Source: JACXTP01 sp963789555
Lineage (GTDB): Archaea > Thermoplasmatota > Thermoplasmata > Methanomassiliicoccales > UBA472
Length of the DNA stretch: 64,000 bases
NCBI GenBank assembly: GCA_963789555.1
Contig: CAWBKY010000003.1
Location: forward strand, 1-64,000
Direction of reading: 5' to 3'
Both the position numbers and the translations under genes were made by a program. Shown here in pieces: positions 19,626-29,126 of the stretch; the stretch's first letter is position 1, and every line of letters begins with the position of its first letter. The notes under the pieces were generated by a model. The model worked only from the letters and a program-made list of their open reading frames with translations. It searched no databases and was not told the DNA's origin.

Positions 19626-20150
19626 TCACTTCCCTTCCTTTTCCATGATGAGCTCCAGATAGGACCGGGTCTCGTTCCCCTGGACGCCCAACTCTCGATT
19701 TCAGGTCCAGGATGCGCTCCAGGCCCCTCTCCCGATCATCGTCCTCCACCTCCAGCTCGACGAAGTCGCCCAACCCATCGACACGGTCCAGACTGATGAC
19801 GATGTCCTCCCAAGAATAAGTCGGTGCGCACCTTCTCCACTCGAAGGAAATCCTTGAAGCCCAATCGCCGCAAGGTGGTGGCCATGCGGTCGAACTCGAT
19901 CGGTTGTTCGATCTCCTCCCTGGTCTTGGAACGGGCGTCCAATTTCGGTCCCTTGTAGGTCATCACCTGCCTGTCCCCATCCAAGCGAAGGCGCAAAGCC
20001 TCGTCCGTCGCCCCGAAGTCCCGGCAGGGATGGGCGAAATAGAGGTCGACCTGACGGCGCTCCTCCTCGGCCTTGGCCCCCAGGCGTCTCAATCTGGCCT
20101 CGACCTGCGCTGCGGTCCTTCAGTGCCGCCTTGACCTCTATCTCGAGCAT
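19626..20150 (-). CDS. CYTH-domain protein, class IV adenylate cyclase / thiamine triphosphatase-like (at least three frame breaks)
   Basis: The start MLEIEVKAALKD is the typical CYTH opening (ExExK signature). Frame shifts near 20110, 19815 and 19690 separate this from the middle (YFAHPCRDFGATDEALRLR, MTYKGPKLD, REEIE) and from the end (SWEDIVISLDRVDGLGDFVELEVE, then NETRSYLELIMEKEGK). Joined, it is about 174 residues with the alternating Glu/Lys/Arg pattern of the triphosphate tunnel. Archaeal members may be triphosphatases or CyaB-type cyclases; the reaction cannot be assigned. Disruptions look like sequence errors because conserved segments resume in each frame. Confidence 0.8.
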
Positions 20151-20236
20151 GCCATATCATCGCCAGGGACTTAGATAAACTGTTCCCAGGAAGCATATAT
20201 CAGGCCCGAGCCCCATCCTCTATTGGGCATAATCCC

Positions 20237-20761
20237 ATGTCAGAGCTCGGCCTGATGCAGGTCTATACCGGGGAAGGTAAGGGCAAGACGACCGCCGCCT
20301 TAGGCCTGGCCTTGAGGGCGTGGGGGCATGGGATGCGGGTGTGCGTCATCCAGTTCATGAAGAAAGGCGACGAGTATGGGGAGGTGGAGGCGTTGCGGCG
20401 GTTGGACGGCATCGAGCTATATCAGTTCGGGGCGGACCGCCTCATCTTCAAAGGCGAGCATTGCCAGGAGGACGTGGACCTGGCAGAGAGGGGGTTACAG
20501 ATGGCCCAGGACGCCCTTGGCTCCAACGATTATGACATGGTCATACTGGACGAGATCAACGTGGTGATGGACTTCGGCATACTGCCGGTCGACAAGGTGC
20601 TCTGCACCGTACGCGGCCGCGACCCGGGGGTGGAGGTGGTGCTCACCGGAAGGAACGCCCCCAAAGCGGTGGTGGAGGAGGCGGACCTGGTGACGATCAT
20701 GAAAATGGAGAAGCACCCTTACGAATCAGGGGTGATGGCGAGGAAAGGGGTGGAGTTCTGA
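20237..20761 (+). CDS. cobO: ATP:corrinoid adenosyltransferase (CobA/CobO type)
   Basis: Transfers the adenosyl group of ATP to cob(I)alamin precursors to make adenosylcobalamin. The 174-residue protein has the P-loop GEGKGKTTAA (about 13-22), the LDEINVVMDFG motif and TGRNAP, all diagnostic of this family, and is full length. It stands alone, divergent from the CYTH gene. Corrinoids are cofactors of methyltransferases, so this fits a methyl-dependent methanogen, though the enzyme is widespread. Confidence 0.93.
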   Translation: MSELGLMQVYTGEGKGKTTAALGLALRAWGHGMRVCVIQFMKKGDEYGEVEALRRLDGIELYQFGADRLIFKGEHCQEDVDLAERGLQMAQDALGSNDYDMVILDEINVVMDFGILPVDKVLCTVRGRDPGVEVVLTGRNAPKAVVEEADLVTIMKMEKHPYESGVMARKGVEF

Positions 20762-20864
20762 CCATCGTCGAGACGCCATCCCCATCGATGAACCGAGAGC
20801 CTCAAAATCGCAAAAATGATAATCACGGCCAGACTCAAACCTACTGTTGCCAGGGATATTTATG

Positions 20865-20922
20865 GCATAATGTTTAAATAAACACCTCCGGGATATATAG
20901 AGAGCTTAAGCGTAAGCACTCT
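20865..20922 (+). promoter_or_regulatory. promoter and hairpin ahead of surface protein genes
   Basis: The gap 20762-20939 holds an AT-rich block (GTTTAAATAAAC at about 20872) and a TATA candidate GGATATATAGAG at about 20890-20901. Directly after it, GAGAGCTTA ... TAAGCACTCTC (about 20897-20920) can form a stem with a 4-nt loop and a 2-nt bulge. It lies at the expected transcription start about 20-40 nt before the ATG. It may be an operator or an RNA hairpin; function is inferred only. Confidence 0.4.
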
Positions 20923-20939
20923 CAGCCGGGGTCATCAAC

Positions 20940-23900
20940 ATGGGAATCAAGAGGAAATCGCATTTCAAGGGGTCGCAGGAGGCAGTTTCAGAGATCATCG
21001 GAACTCTGTTCGATCCTTGCCATTACAGTGATACTGTTCTCAACCGTGCTGTTCTATGTGGCGCAGATCCTCCTCCCCATCAGAACACCAACGTCGACTT
21101 CGGCACGGAACCGATCATCCAGCATCAGCAACGGCACCAGCATGGACACATGGGTCAACGTGACCATGGGTGGGGGCCAGACCCTCAACGATGGTACACA
21201 AGCATCGCGGTATTCGTGAACGAGAGGACGTCTACCAGAGCAAGGTATTCAAATCGCCGAAAGCAGCCCCAGCATAGGAACGATTGGAAGATAGGTGAGA
21301 CCTGGAGCCTCAGGACTAACAGACATCCCCCTCAACTCCTCCGTCCGGGTGATGGTGCTGGATTCACGTCTTCCAACTCGGTGGTGTGGGAATCGAAGCT
21401 GCCATTGCCGATCAAGTCCATCCCGGTCATCGGCGACAAGGGGGATGACGCCCTCCATGCCCATCATCGACAACAAATCCTTCCTCTGGGTGTATGTCTA
21501 TGACTACGACGGCATGATCGTGACCGTCAAGGCGGACATGTCCGGTCTAGGCCAGAGCGGAGGGCAACATCATCAACTTCATCGACCGTGGCAGCGACCT
21601 GTGGGAATCGCCTCATCTGACGGTCAACGCCAACTGGACCGACGCAGACATACTCTTGACCGCCATGGAATGAAAGGTCTGAGCGCGACCGGCAGGATGG
21701 ACCTTGACGCCACGACCTCTGGCGAGAGGCGGCGGCAGCGACGACTACCGGCTACGAACCGCAGAACATCATCTATTCCAAGAGCAACGGTTTCAACATC
21801 TTCGAGAAGGACGATTGGGACGCCAACGACCTTCAACGCCACCCCGACCTATTCCTTCACGCTCGGACGATGAGGACGCAGCCGTGGTGGTCGTGTCCAA
21901 ATCGCTGTTGAACACGGACTCCAAGAACTACATTTCTGTCATCAGGGCCGACGACAAGCAGGTAGTGTACGAGAAGACCTCCAACGCCTTCACCCGTTAT
22001 CGATACACCAGTGGTTATTACTCATACAATGCCTACCTGGACATAGATAATTCCAACAAACGGATTCAATGACAATTCCAAGTACATCGTCCAGATAGGC
22101 TTGGAGGACAACTCCAACCCCACGAACAAGATATTCATCAACCATAACATCAGCACTGGTACCGGTGGCAACTTTCCCACCATCAAACTCTACAACAACA
22201 CCGCCTACACCAAGCTGGACAGCAACTACTACAACAACGAAATCTTCTATGTGGAGATCAAGGGCTCTGGCTTCCCGGCGGGTTGGGCACCTATCTATCA
22301 GTCCGGTGGCGAGGTGATCATCCGCGACTTCGTCGGTGGTACCCAGGTAAAGTCCAGCGCCCCCAGTCCAGTTCGACCGCTTGGAACGGGCCCATATCGG
22401 GGGTGAGCAATCCATCTGACCCGAGCACCTATCGTTTCGTGGTGAACCTCACGGCGGCCAAGCTAGGTGATTCCTGGATCCCCGGGAAGAACCAGCATTA
22501 CACCCTATCCTTCGACATGTTCACACCAGACCAATGGGACTGGTTATGATACACGACTTATCTGAGCGGGATATTGAACATCACCTCCCCCGTGTTCAGC
22601 GGTGGCATCGCCGCTGGCATAGTCCAGGGAGTCACTCCGGCCATACCGTCGTTCGGGGCCACCCAGGGCATTAGTGCGTGGGTCCAGTCCAGCTCCATGC
22701 TCTATTATGACAACGACAACACCTGGACGCCGCCGGACTACCTTGAGCCCTTCAACCAGTGGAGCGATTACCGTCCCCAGGGATTGCTGACCACATCCGG
22801 TGATATCAACGGCGACGGCCAGACCACCGAGGTCGTCTCCTATCTCACATTATGCGATAGGCAGGCGGACTCAGCCGACCACCAACACCCCGATCTATGC
22901 CAGCTATTGGGTGCCCAAGATCGTCATCTACGACAGGGATCGACTCGGGCGATTGGAGCTAGCAAAGTGATTCGCAGCATGACCCAGTCCGGGGTCTCTG
23001 ACGGCAGTCTAACTTTATCCAAGTGAAGAGCCTTGCCATCGGGAACATCGACAAGGACGACGACATGGATGTGATTTTCGGCATGTCCAACGGGTCCTGT
23101 GGGGATATGCAGGAACGATGGTTTCTGGACCTACAAACAGATATGCAACCTCACAACAATTTTTGGAGGCGCGAAGAACATCATCGCCGCTTCCATAGTG
23201 GACATGGACCCCATCTCGTCCGGTCATGACAGGAATCGCTCATTGGACATCGTGGTCGCCTGCAGCGACGGGTCGTTATACATCATCAAGAACAGCGATG
23301 GTATGGGCACCTTCACATCCGCCCCCATCCCCATCACCACCACGACTGGGTCATTGACCTACCTGACGTCCATGTGCCTTGGCGACATGGACAATGATCT
23401 GGCCACGGACATCGTTGTCGTCGGTGTCGATGTATCCGGCGGTCTGGTGGCCGTCGGTTACAACGCTGCATTGCAGGGGGGCTCTCCGAAGATCACGAAG
23501 GAACTGACAGGGATAACCGCTCTCACGAAGGCCAATGCGCCGAAGACCAACGTCACGATCGGGAACTATATGACAAAGGACGACTACCCCGATATTGCCA
23601 TATCCATATGCAACACCGTGTACCCCTTGGCCACAACCTATGGGGGCATCTGGATGGTCACCCATACGTACGCCTCAGGCACTCACACATATTCGGCCCC
23701 AACCCGGGTGATCACGTCCATAGCGACGGACAACGACGCATCGACATACAGAGCTAAGATCCAGTGCATGATCTCGGTCGACATCGACAACGACGGTCTG
23801 CTGGACCTGGTCCTGGGAACAGGTGATTGGGGATATACGACAACGACGAACGCTTGGAGGGGGAACATCCTCGTCTATCTCAACGTCAATGGCATCGGCA

Positions 23901-23965
23901 ACTTCGTCAGGTATGTTGTAGATAACACCGGGGTCCCGACCCGTTCGGTCACGGTATTGATGTGA
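20940..23965 (+). pseudogene. pilin-signal FG-GAP/VCBS-like surface protein, copy 1 (about a dozen frame breaks)
   Basis: Paralog of the intact neighbour at 23985-26975. N terminus: basic KRKSHFKGSQ, then AVSEIIGT, and after a one-base break near 21010 the hydrophobic run LAITVILFSTVLFYVAQIL, as in archaeal type IV pilins. Matching blocks then appear across all three frames: IPVIGDKG, FLWVYVYDYDGM, GYEPQNIIY, VVVVSKSLLNTDSKNY, VEIKGSG, IIRDFVGGTQ, VVNLTAAKLGDSW, SSSMLYYDNDNTWTPP, DINGDGQTTEVVSY, IGNIDKDDDMDVIFG and DIDNDGLLDLVLG. The last about 290 residues (23099-23965) are intact. The full length matches copy 2. Breaks are far denser than elsewhere, so either local sequence quality is poor or the gene is recently decayed. 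Confidence 0.75.
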
Positions 23966-23984
23966 TGGAGGGGAAGGGGTCCAC

Positions 23985-26975
23985 ATGAAAATGAAGCTCA
24001 ACAAAAAATGGACGATGAAGAAGTCCAAGGACGCAGTCACCGATCTGGTCGGCCAATTGCTGGTCCTGGCCGTCATCGTGATCCTGTTCTCCGGCATCTT
24101 CACCTATGTGATCACCCTGCCTCCACCCAAGGACACGACCTATACGGATTTCAAATCCAATCTCTGGTATCCTGGTAATGACCTAGATAGCGACTATGTC
24201 GTGGTCAATGTGACCAATACCGGTGGTCAGGACCTCTACGACCACAATACCATGATCTATATAATCACCAACGAGACCGACAGTACGACCCAAAGGACGA
24301 ACATATTTCACATAAGCGACAGTGAGAACTCGATTGGTAACATCTGGGGGGTTGGGGGCATTTGGACCCGAACCCTCAACGACGGGCCATACTCGACCAT
24401 CCGCATGGTCGTGGTCAGCAATGAGACGAACATGATCATATTCGACCAATTCCTTACTGGGATACCCAACTCCGCACCCATCATCGGAGATAGGGGCACC
24501 GATCCTGAAGTGGGAATAATAACGGAGACCGCGACATTCTATGTTTACGTCTTCGACTCAAATAATGACCTGGATACGGTTCAACTGGACATGAGCCAGA
24601 TACCCAAGTCACCGGTTAACACCATCAATCTCAAGAGGGGGTCAGGTGACAAATGGATTTCGCTGCCCGAGACCGTGCTCCCCTCCTGGAACGGGGGCCT
24701 AGTTACCATCAAAGCGACGGACCAGGCAGGTCACTTCGTTACTGCGAAGATGACCCTGAAGGCCGCCTATCCTGAGGAGGGCAATGACACCGGTTACGAA
24801 CCCCCCAACATAATCTACTCTGGTAACAGCGGGTTCAACACATTCAACAACAACGATTGGACGAACCACAATTTCGATGCCAAACCCCAATATGTATTCA
24901 ATCGTAGCAGTGAGGACATCGCCGTCGTTGCGGTCTCAAAGACCTTGCTGAACACCGATTCGAGGAACTACCTAGAGGTGGTCAACATCACCACCAAGGC
25001 GGTCGTCTACTCATCAAACGCAGCATTCGAGAGGTACAAGTTCACCAGCGGGTTCTATTGCTACCAGGCAACCATAGACCTGAGCTTGTCCGGTTTCGCT
25101 GACAATGAAAGGTATATGCTCAACATCTATCTCGAGGACAACTCTGCGGTCCCGGACAAGGTGATAGCGAGCCACGAGATCTCGATATGGAGCGGTGGCA
25201 GCTATCCTACGATGTCGACCTATGTCAACCGAACGGACGTCGATGTAGAGACCTCATTCTGGAACAATGACATCATCGAGGTGAAGATAACCTCGAGCTC
25301 GTTCCCGAGCAACAGTGATTGGTATGGGGCCGCAGGAGACGTTTCCATCCGCGACTTTTCCGGTGGGACCCAGCTGCATTGGGCTCCAGCCGTGCCATCA
25401 ACCGCCACCAACTATTACTGGAACGGTGGGCCAGTATCCAACGTGGTCAAGTTCAACGCCACCACCTACGCCTTCGCAATCAATCTGACCGCGGCCAAGA
25501 CCGGGGACCCATGGATCGAAGGTAAGGGCCAGGCATACGTTCTTGATTATGACATGTTCACCCTGAAGGACGCGTCCAACAAATATTACAATTATCAGCT
25601 TTCGACCATCGTTAATATCTCATCTCCTACGTTTAGCGCCGGTCTTGCGGTCGGGTTCGTGGAAGGCATCTCCCCCCAAAACGGAGGAGGCGGCACCTAT
25701 TATGAAGGTAACGTGGACTGGGTGATGTCCAGCTCCATGCAGTATTATATCAACGATAACAGTTGGACCCCTCCAGTTCCGATAGACCAGGACTTCTGGA
25801 ACCACCACCGGCCCCAGACCCTGCTCTCTGCTTCCGGGGACGTTGATGGGGACGGAACGGTGAGCGAGGTGGTCTCGTTCTATGCCAGCGCCACCCCGCA
25901 CCAGACCGTCACCAACAACCAGTTCGGCAACAGCGCATATGCCGATTCAGAGGCCCGTATCAACCTCAACACCTATGACGGGACAAAATGGGCAGTGACC
26001 AAGCTAAGGGCCACTGGCGACATAGAGGTCAAATCGCTCATTCTGGCCAACATCGATCAGGATGACGATCTCGATGTAATCTATGGTCTTAGGAACGGAG
26101 CCATCATCATCGGTCGCAACAACGGGGACGATGCGGCCTCCTGGACCTGGACCCAGTTCTATATCGGTGCCGATTCATCCAGTACATCAAGATCAGTGGT
26201 GGCTCTTGCCGCGGCCAACCTCGACACCGATGCGATAATGGCCAACAACACTCGAGGATGCAGCATTGTCGTAGGATGCAACGATGGAAGCGTATATGTG
26301 CTAAGGAACACGAATGGATTCGGAAACTGGTATACCACTCAAGCGGCCCGTAGCGCCTCCAATCAAGAAAAAATGCTCCTGGATGGTCTCTCTGGTATGA
26401 GGGTGAGCTCCCTCGGCCTAGGCGACCTGAACGGCGATTCCTCCTGGGACCTGGCCCTTATCAGAACGTCTAGCGGCGCAGGCAAGTTGCTGATCTCGTA
26501 CAACTCGGACCTCTACAGCCTGAGCCCGACCACCAGCTTGGCCCCCATCGACCTCGGGTATGGCGGCAAGACCAACCTGACCATCGGGAAATTCCTCGGT
26601 AACGACAAATATCCTGATATCGCCATCATGGTGGAGTTCAAAGGCATCTACTTCATCAATAATACCTGGTCTGGTAGTGCCAACGTGTATACCAAAGAGA
26701 GCAATTACATGCCGTATGCCATCTTCGACACTAAATCTGCGGCCCCGAACAAGGCGGCGTTGTCATGTATGGTCACCGGAGACATCGATGGGGATGGCTT
26801 CAACGACCTGGTGGTCGGCACGATGCTGAACTCGGACGCGCTGGGGTATGCGGCGCAGAGGATATCGAAAGGGGCGGTGTTCGTTTTGGTCAACGGTGAT
26901 CAAAGACCATCTGGGTTCCAACCATATCTGGTGGACAACCCCGGTACGCCGATAAGGTGTGTGGCGATAGCATGA
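23985..26975 (+). CDS. pilin-signal FG-GAP/VCBS-like surface protein, copy 2
   Basis: Intact 996-residue protein. A basic N terminus with DAVTDLVGQ precedes a hydrophobic helix (about 25-48), the arrangement of archaeal type IV pilins cut before the helix by a prepilin-type peptidase. The rest is a large extracellular region rich in Asn, Thr, Ser and Gly. The first half looks beta-sandwich-like. The second half carries repeated D-x-D-x-D calcium motifs typical of FG-GAP/VCBS propeller blades: GDVDGDGTVSEVV, NIDQDDDLDVIYG, GDLNGDSSWDLAL, GDIDGDGFNDLVVG. Probably a cell-surface or filament-associated adhesin-like protein; the ligand is unknown. Tandem with copy 1, 19 bp apart. Confidence 0.8.
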   Translation: MKMKLNKKWTMKKSKDAVTDLVGQLLVLAVIVILFSGIFTYVITLPPPKDTTYTDFKSNLWYPGNDLDSDYVVVNVTNTGGQDLYDHNTMIYIITNETDSTTQRTNIFHISDSENSIGNIWGVGGIWTRTLNDGPYSTIRMVVVSNETNMIIFDQFLTGIPNSAPIIGDRGTDPEVGIITETATFYVYVFDSNNDLDTVQLDMSQIPKSPVNTINLKRGSGDKWISLPETVLPSWNGGLVTIKATDQAGHFVTAKMTLKAAYPEEGNDTGYEPPNIIYSGNSGFNTFNNNDWTNHNFDAKPQYVFNRSSEDIAVVAVSKTLLNTDSRNYLEVVNITTKAVVYSSNAAFERYKFTSGFYCYQATIDLSLSGFADNERYMLNIYLEDNSAVPDKVIASHEISIWSGGSYPTMSTYVNRTDVDVETSFWNNDIIEVKITSSSFPSNSDWYGAAGDVSIRDFSGGTQLHWAPAVPSTATNYYWNGGPVSNVVKFNATTYAFAINLTAAKTGDPWIEGKGQAYVLDYDMFTLKDASNKYYNYQLSTIVNISSPTFSAGLAVGFVEGISPQNGGGGTYYEGNVDWVMSSSMQYYINDNSWTPPVPIDQDFWNHHRPQTLLSASGDVDGDGTVSEVVSFYASATPHQTVTNNQFGNSAYADSEARINLNTYDGTKWAVTKLRATGDIEVKSLILANIDQDDDLDVIYGLRNGAIIIGRNNGDDAASWTWTQFYIGADSSSTSRSVVALAAANLDTDAIMANNTRGCSIVVGCNDGSVYVLRNTNGFGNWYTTQAARSASNQEKMLLDGLSGMRVSSLGLGDLNGDSSWDLALIRTSSGAGKLLISYNSDLYSLSPTTSLAPIDLGYGGKTNLTIGKFLGNDKYPDIAIMVEFKGIYFINNTWSGSANVYTKESNYMPYAIFDTKSAAPNKAALSCMVTGDIDGDGFNDLVVGTMLNSDALGYAAQRISKGAVFVLVNGDQRPSGFQPYLVDNPGTPIRCVAIA

Positions 26976-27587
26976 TCACGGTTCCAAGGCCTTGATCACG
27001 CCATCGGCGCGTTCCAGCTCGATGATGGCCAGGATGTCGCGGTAGCGGCGCCTCATGCCCAGGAGCGTGCGCGCCATGTGCTCCTCCCGGAGCCGCATCA
27101 GTTTGCGATAGCCTGAGCCATTGTTGACCTTTCGGTCATAATCGCGCACGAAGGCCTCAGGGGAGTTGAGGTCGAACTGCTTCTTGTACAGGCGGCGGTC
27201 GCCCATGCCCCCGAAGACCATCTCCATGCCACCCACCAGCAGACAGTACTGCTCGGTGAAGGTCTCCTCGTTCATGTCCACAGGCAACAAGGGTATCTTC
27301 GCCAGGTCCGCCGCCTCTATGGCCTTGGTATAGCAAGGGAACGGCAGTTGCACCGGTCCGAACAACTCCAGGCCGGACTTGTAGGCCTGTTCTGGGATGG
27401 TGAGCTCGAAATCCTCATAGCTCTGCCTCTCCCTCAGTCCCCCCAGCTCCTCCTTCGACAACGACACACCGATGGCGGTCGGCGCGAAAGAGGCAATGGC
27501 CTCGGCCACCTTCTCACCTTCGGAGACCAGCCCCTTTATGACCGGCAGCACCGCCAGCCTGGAGCCGTTGCTCTCAATGACCTTCAT
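26976..27587 (-). CDS. conserved hypothetical protein
   Basis: About 203 residues from ATG 27587. The N-terminal half (VLPVIKGLVSEGEKVAEAI, then IGVSLSKEELGGL) faintly resembles the opening of TraB-type proteins, where a hydrophobic strand is followed by a helix; the key TraB residues are not clear, so I leave it unassigned. The C-terminal half is charged and helical (RLREEHMARTLLGMRRRYRDIL). It overlaps the upstream COG1395-type regulator by 14 nt, so the two are probably one transcript and functionally linked. A longer in-frame start at 27635 is possible but would lie deep within the neighbour. Confidence 0.65.
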   Translation of the reverse strand: MKVIESNGSRLAVLPVIKGLVSEGEKVAEAIASFAPTAIGVSLSKEELGGLRERQSYEDFELTIPEQAYKSGLELFGPVQLPFPCYTKAIEAADLAKIPLLPVDMNEETFTEQYCLLVGGMEMVFGGMGDRRLYKKQFDLNSPEAFVRDYDRKVNNGSGYRKLMRLREEHMARTLLGMRRRYRDILAIIELERADGVIKALEP

Positions 27588-28533
27588 CGCATTCACTTCT
27601 CTCGACCACCAGGCGTCTGAGCTTCTTGCTCTCATCTATGCCCTTGAGCTCGTTGCGCCCAATCAACGCGGTACCTTCCACGCTCTGTTTGGAACGGACC
27701 CGCTCCACGAAGATGACGGACTCCTTGCCGGTGACAGTGGATATGTCGTGCACCACCCGCGCCTTATCCTTGACCTTGCTGTCGTCCAGACCCACCCCGG
27801 TAAGGATGAGGACATCCCCGCCCATGGTCAATGCCTCGAAGGGGCACTTGTGGGTGGGGCGGATGGAGTAGCCCACCCGGGTCAGCACGCGGAAGACCTC
27901 CTGGGTGAAGGGATCGCACTTCCCCAGGTCGAGCTCCTTTGGTTCGATGCCCTCCGGTTTGTAGGAGAGGGGGTCCATGGGCATCACTATGGGGCTGTCC
28001 AGGAACTCCTCCAGGCGCAGGGCGGCCTCGATCATGGCCCCCATGCCCTGTTCGTACATCTGGATGGTGCGCCTCGAGACCCCCGCCACCTCGGCAAGGG
28101 TGCCCAAGCTGATGTTCTTCGACTCACGCAGGTGACGCAGCATCTCATGGTCCAACTTGACATAGAGGCCGCCAGGCGCGGCGAAGATGAGCGGGGGCAC
28201 GTTCTCCGTGAGCAGGTCGGACAAGGTCTTGTAGCAGACGATGGGGACGTTGAAGCGGGAGTAGACGATGCCCTCCTCGATCTCGCCGGCGCCGGAACGT
28301 TCGCCCACCAGGAGCATCGACGCGCCTATCGCATCGGCCAAGGTCTTGAGCTCGTCCGCATTGTCCTTGGAGAAGGCATCGACATTGGTGAGTATCTTGA
28401 CCAAAAGGATGGAACGGTCCCGTCTCGCCACCACGTCGAAGCTTATGCTCCTCATGTTCAATGGCTTGGAAACGGTGAAACCTGAGCGGGCCAAGGTGTC
28501 CCTCACACCATTGATCAGGTCCTCACGTTGCAT
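27574..28533 (-). CDS. archaeal HTH-type transcriptional regulator (COG1395-like)
   Basis: 319-residue predicted regulator conserved in archaea. Residues 1-110 form a nuclease-like alpha/beta domain (FDVVARRDRSILLVKIL) that lacks an obvious catalytic set. A Cro/CI-type helix-turn-helix follows at about 135-175 (LRESKNISLGTLAEVAGVSRRTIQMYEQG). The C-terminal half contains another restriction-endonuclease-like fold segment (CPFEALTMGGDVLILTGVG). A TATA element (GTTATATAG, about 28558-28566) and a GGAGGTGC ribosome binding site precede the ATG. Target genes are unknown. Complete. Confidence 0.85.
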   Translation of the reverse strand: MQREDLINGVRDTLARSGFTVSKPLNMRSISFDVVARRDRSILLVKILTNVDAFSKDNADELKTLADAIGASMLLVGERSGAGEIEEGIVYSRFNVPIVCYKTLSDLLTENVPPLIFAAPGGLYVKLDHEMLRHLRESKNISLGTLAEVAGVSRRTIQMYEQGMGAMIEAALRLEEFLDSPIVMPMDPLSYKPEGIEPKELDLGKCDPFTQEVFRVLTRVGYSIRPTHKCPFEALTMGGDVLILTGVGLDDSKVKDKARVVHDISTVTGKESVIFVERVRSKQSVEGTALIGRNELKGIDESKKLRRLVVERSECDEGH

Positions 28534-28606
28534 GCACCTCCGATTCGTCCATGCCTCTATATAACGATTCCCCTGGAGGCACCGGGGCGGTCGGTTACAT
28601 CCAGTC

Positions 28607-29126
28607 TTACTCGGCCTTTAGAGACTTTCTCTTCCTTCGCCCATCGGTCCGCTTCAATAGGCATACCTCGAGCACGCCATTGTGGCACTCCGCCACCGGC
28701 CGAGGAGGACAGCACCGCACAGGGCAAGGGCACCTCCCGTACCATGGGGCGGGAGGCGTTCCCTACCGTGACCAGAAGGGAACGGTCCTTGATCTCCAGA
28801 CCAACATCTTCCTTGGACGCACCGGGAACATGCATGATGACCCTCACCTTATCCTCTTGGTCCAGAACGTCGACCAAAGGCTCATCGTCATCGGTGGCCA
28901 CCTTGTTATGGACCGGTCGGTCGTCATAGCGTTCGGTGACCTTGCGCTGACCATCCTGGTCGATCACCACCCGATAGGAGTAGCTCAAAGGCATGGACTC
29001 TGGGGTCAGTCCGCTCTGTGCCCGCATCAGGTCCATACGTTGGCGGATGTCCTCGAAGAGCCGCTCGAACTCGGCGAAAACATCATCGTCCACATCTGGC
29101 ATCTTCCTTCTGACCATCTCGCTCAC
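28607..29126 (-). CDS. Hsp20/alpha-crystallin family small heat-shock protein (frame broken near 28700)
   Basis: About 172 residues: an N-terminal arm with FAEFERLFEDIRQRM, then an alpha-crystallin-type domain (EPLVDVLDQEDKVRVIMHVPGASKEDVGLEIKD, LLVTVG). After VLSSSA the frame shifts near 28700 and continues VAECHNGVLEVCLLKR, the expected last strands of the domain, ending in a basic tail. Start is GTG, overlapping the cdc48 stop as GTGA. Last gene of the heat-shock run; likely an ATP-independent holdase feeding the Cdc48 unfoldase. Confidence 0.8.

Noticed and set aside
27472..28485. Plus-strand open frame of 337 residues over the COG1395-type regulator
   Set aside because: Antisense shadow; the minus-strand protein has clear domains and its own promoter.
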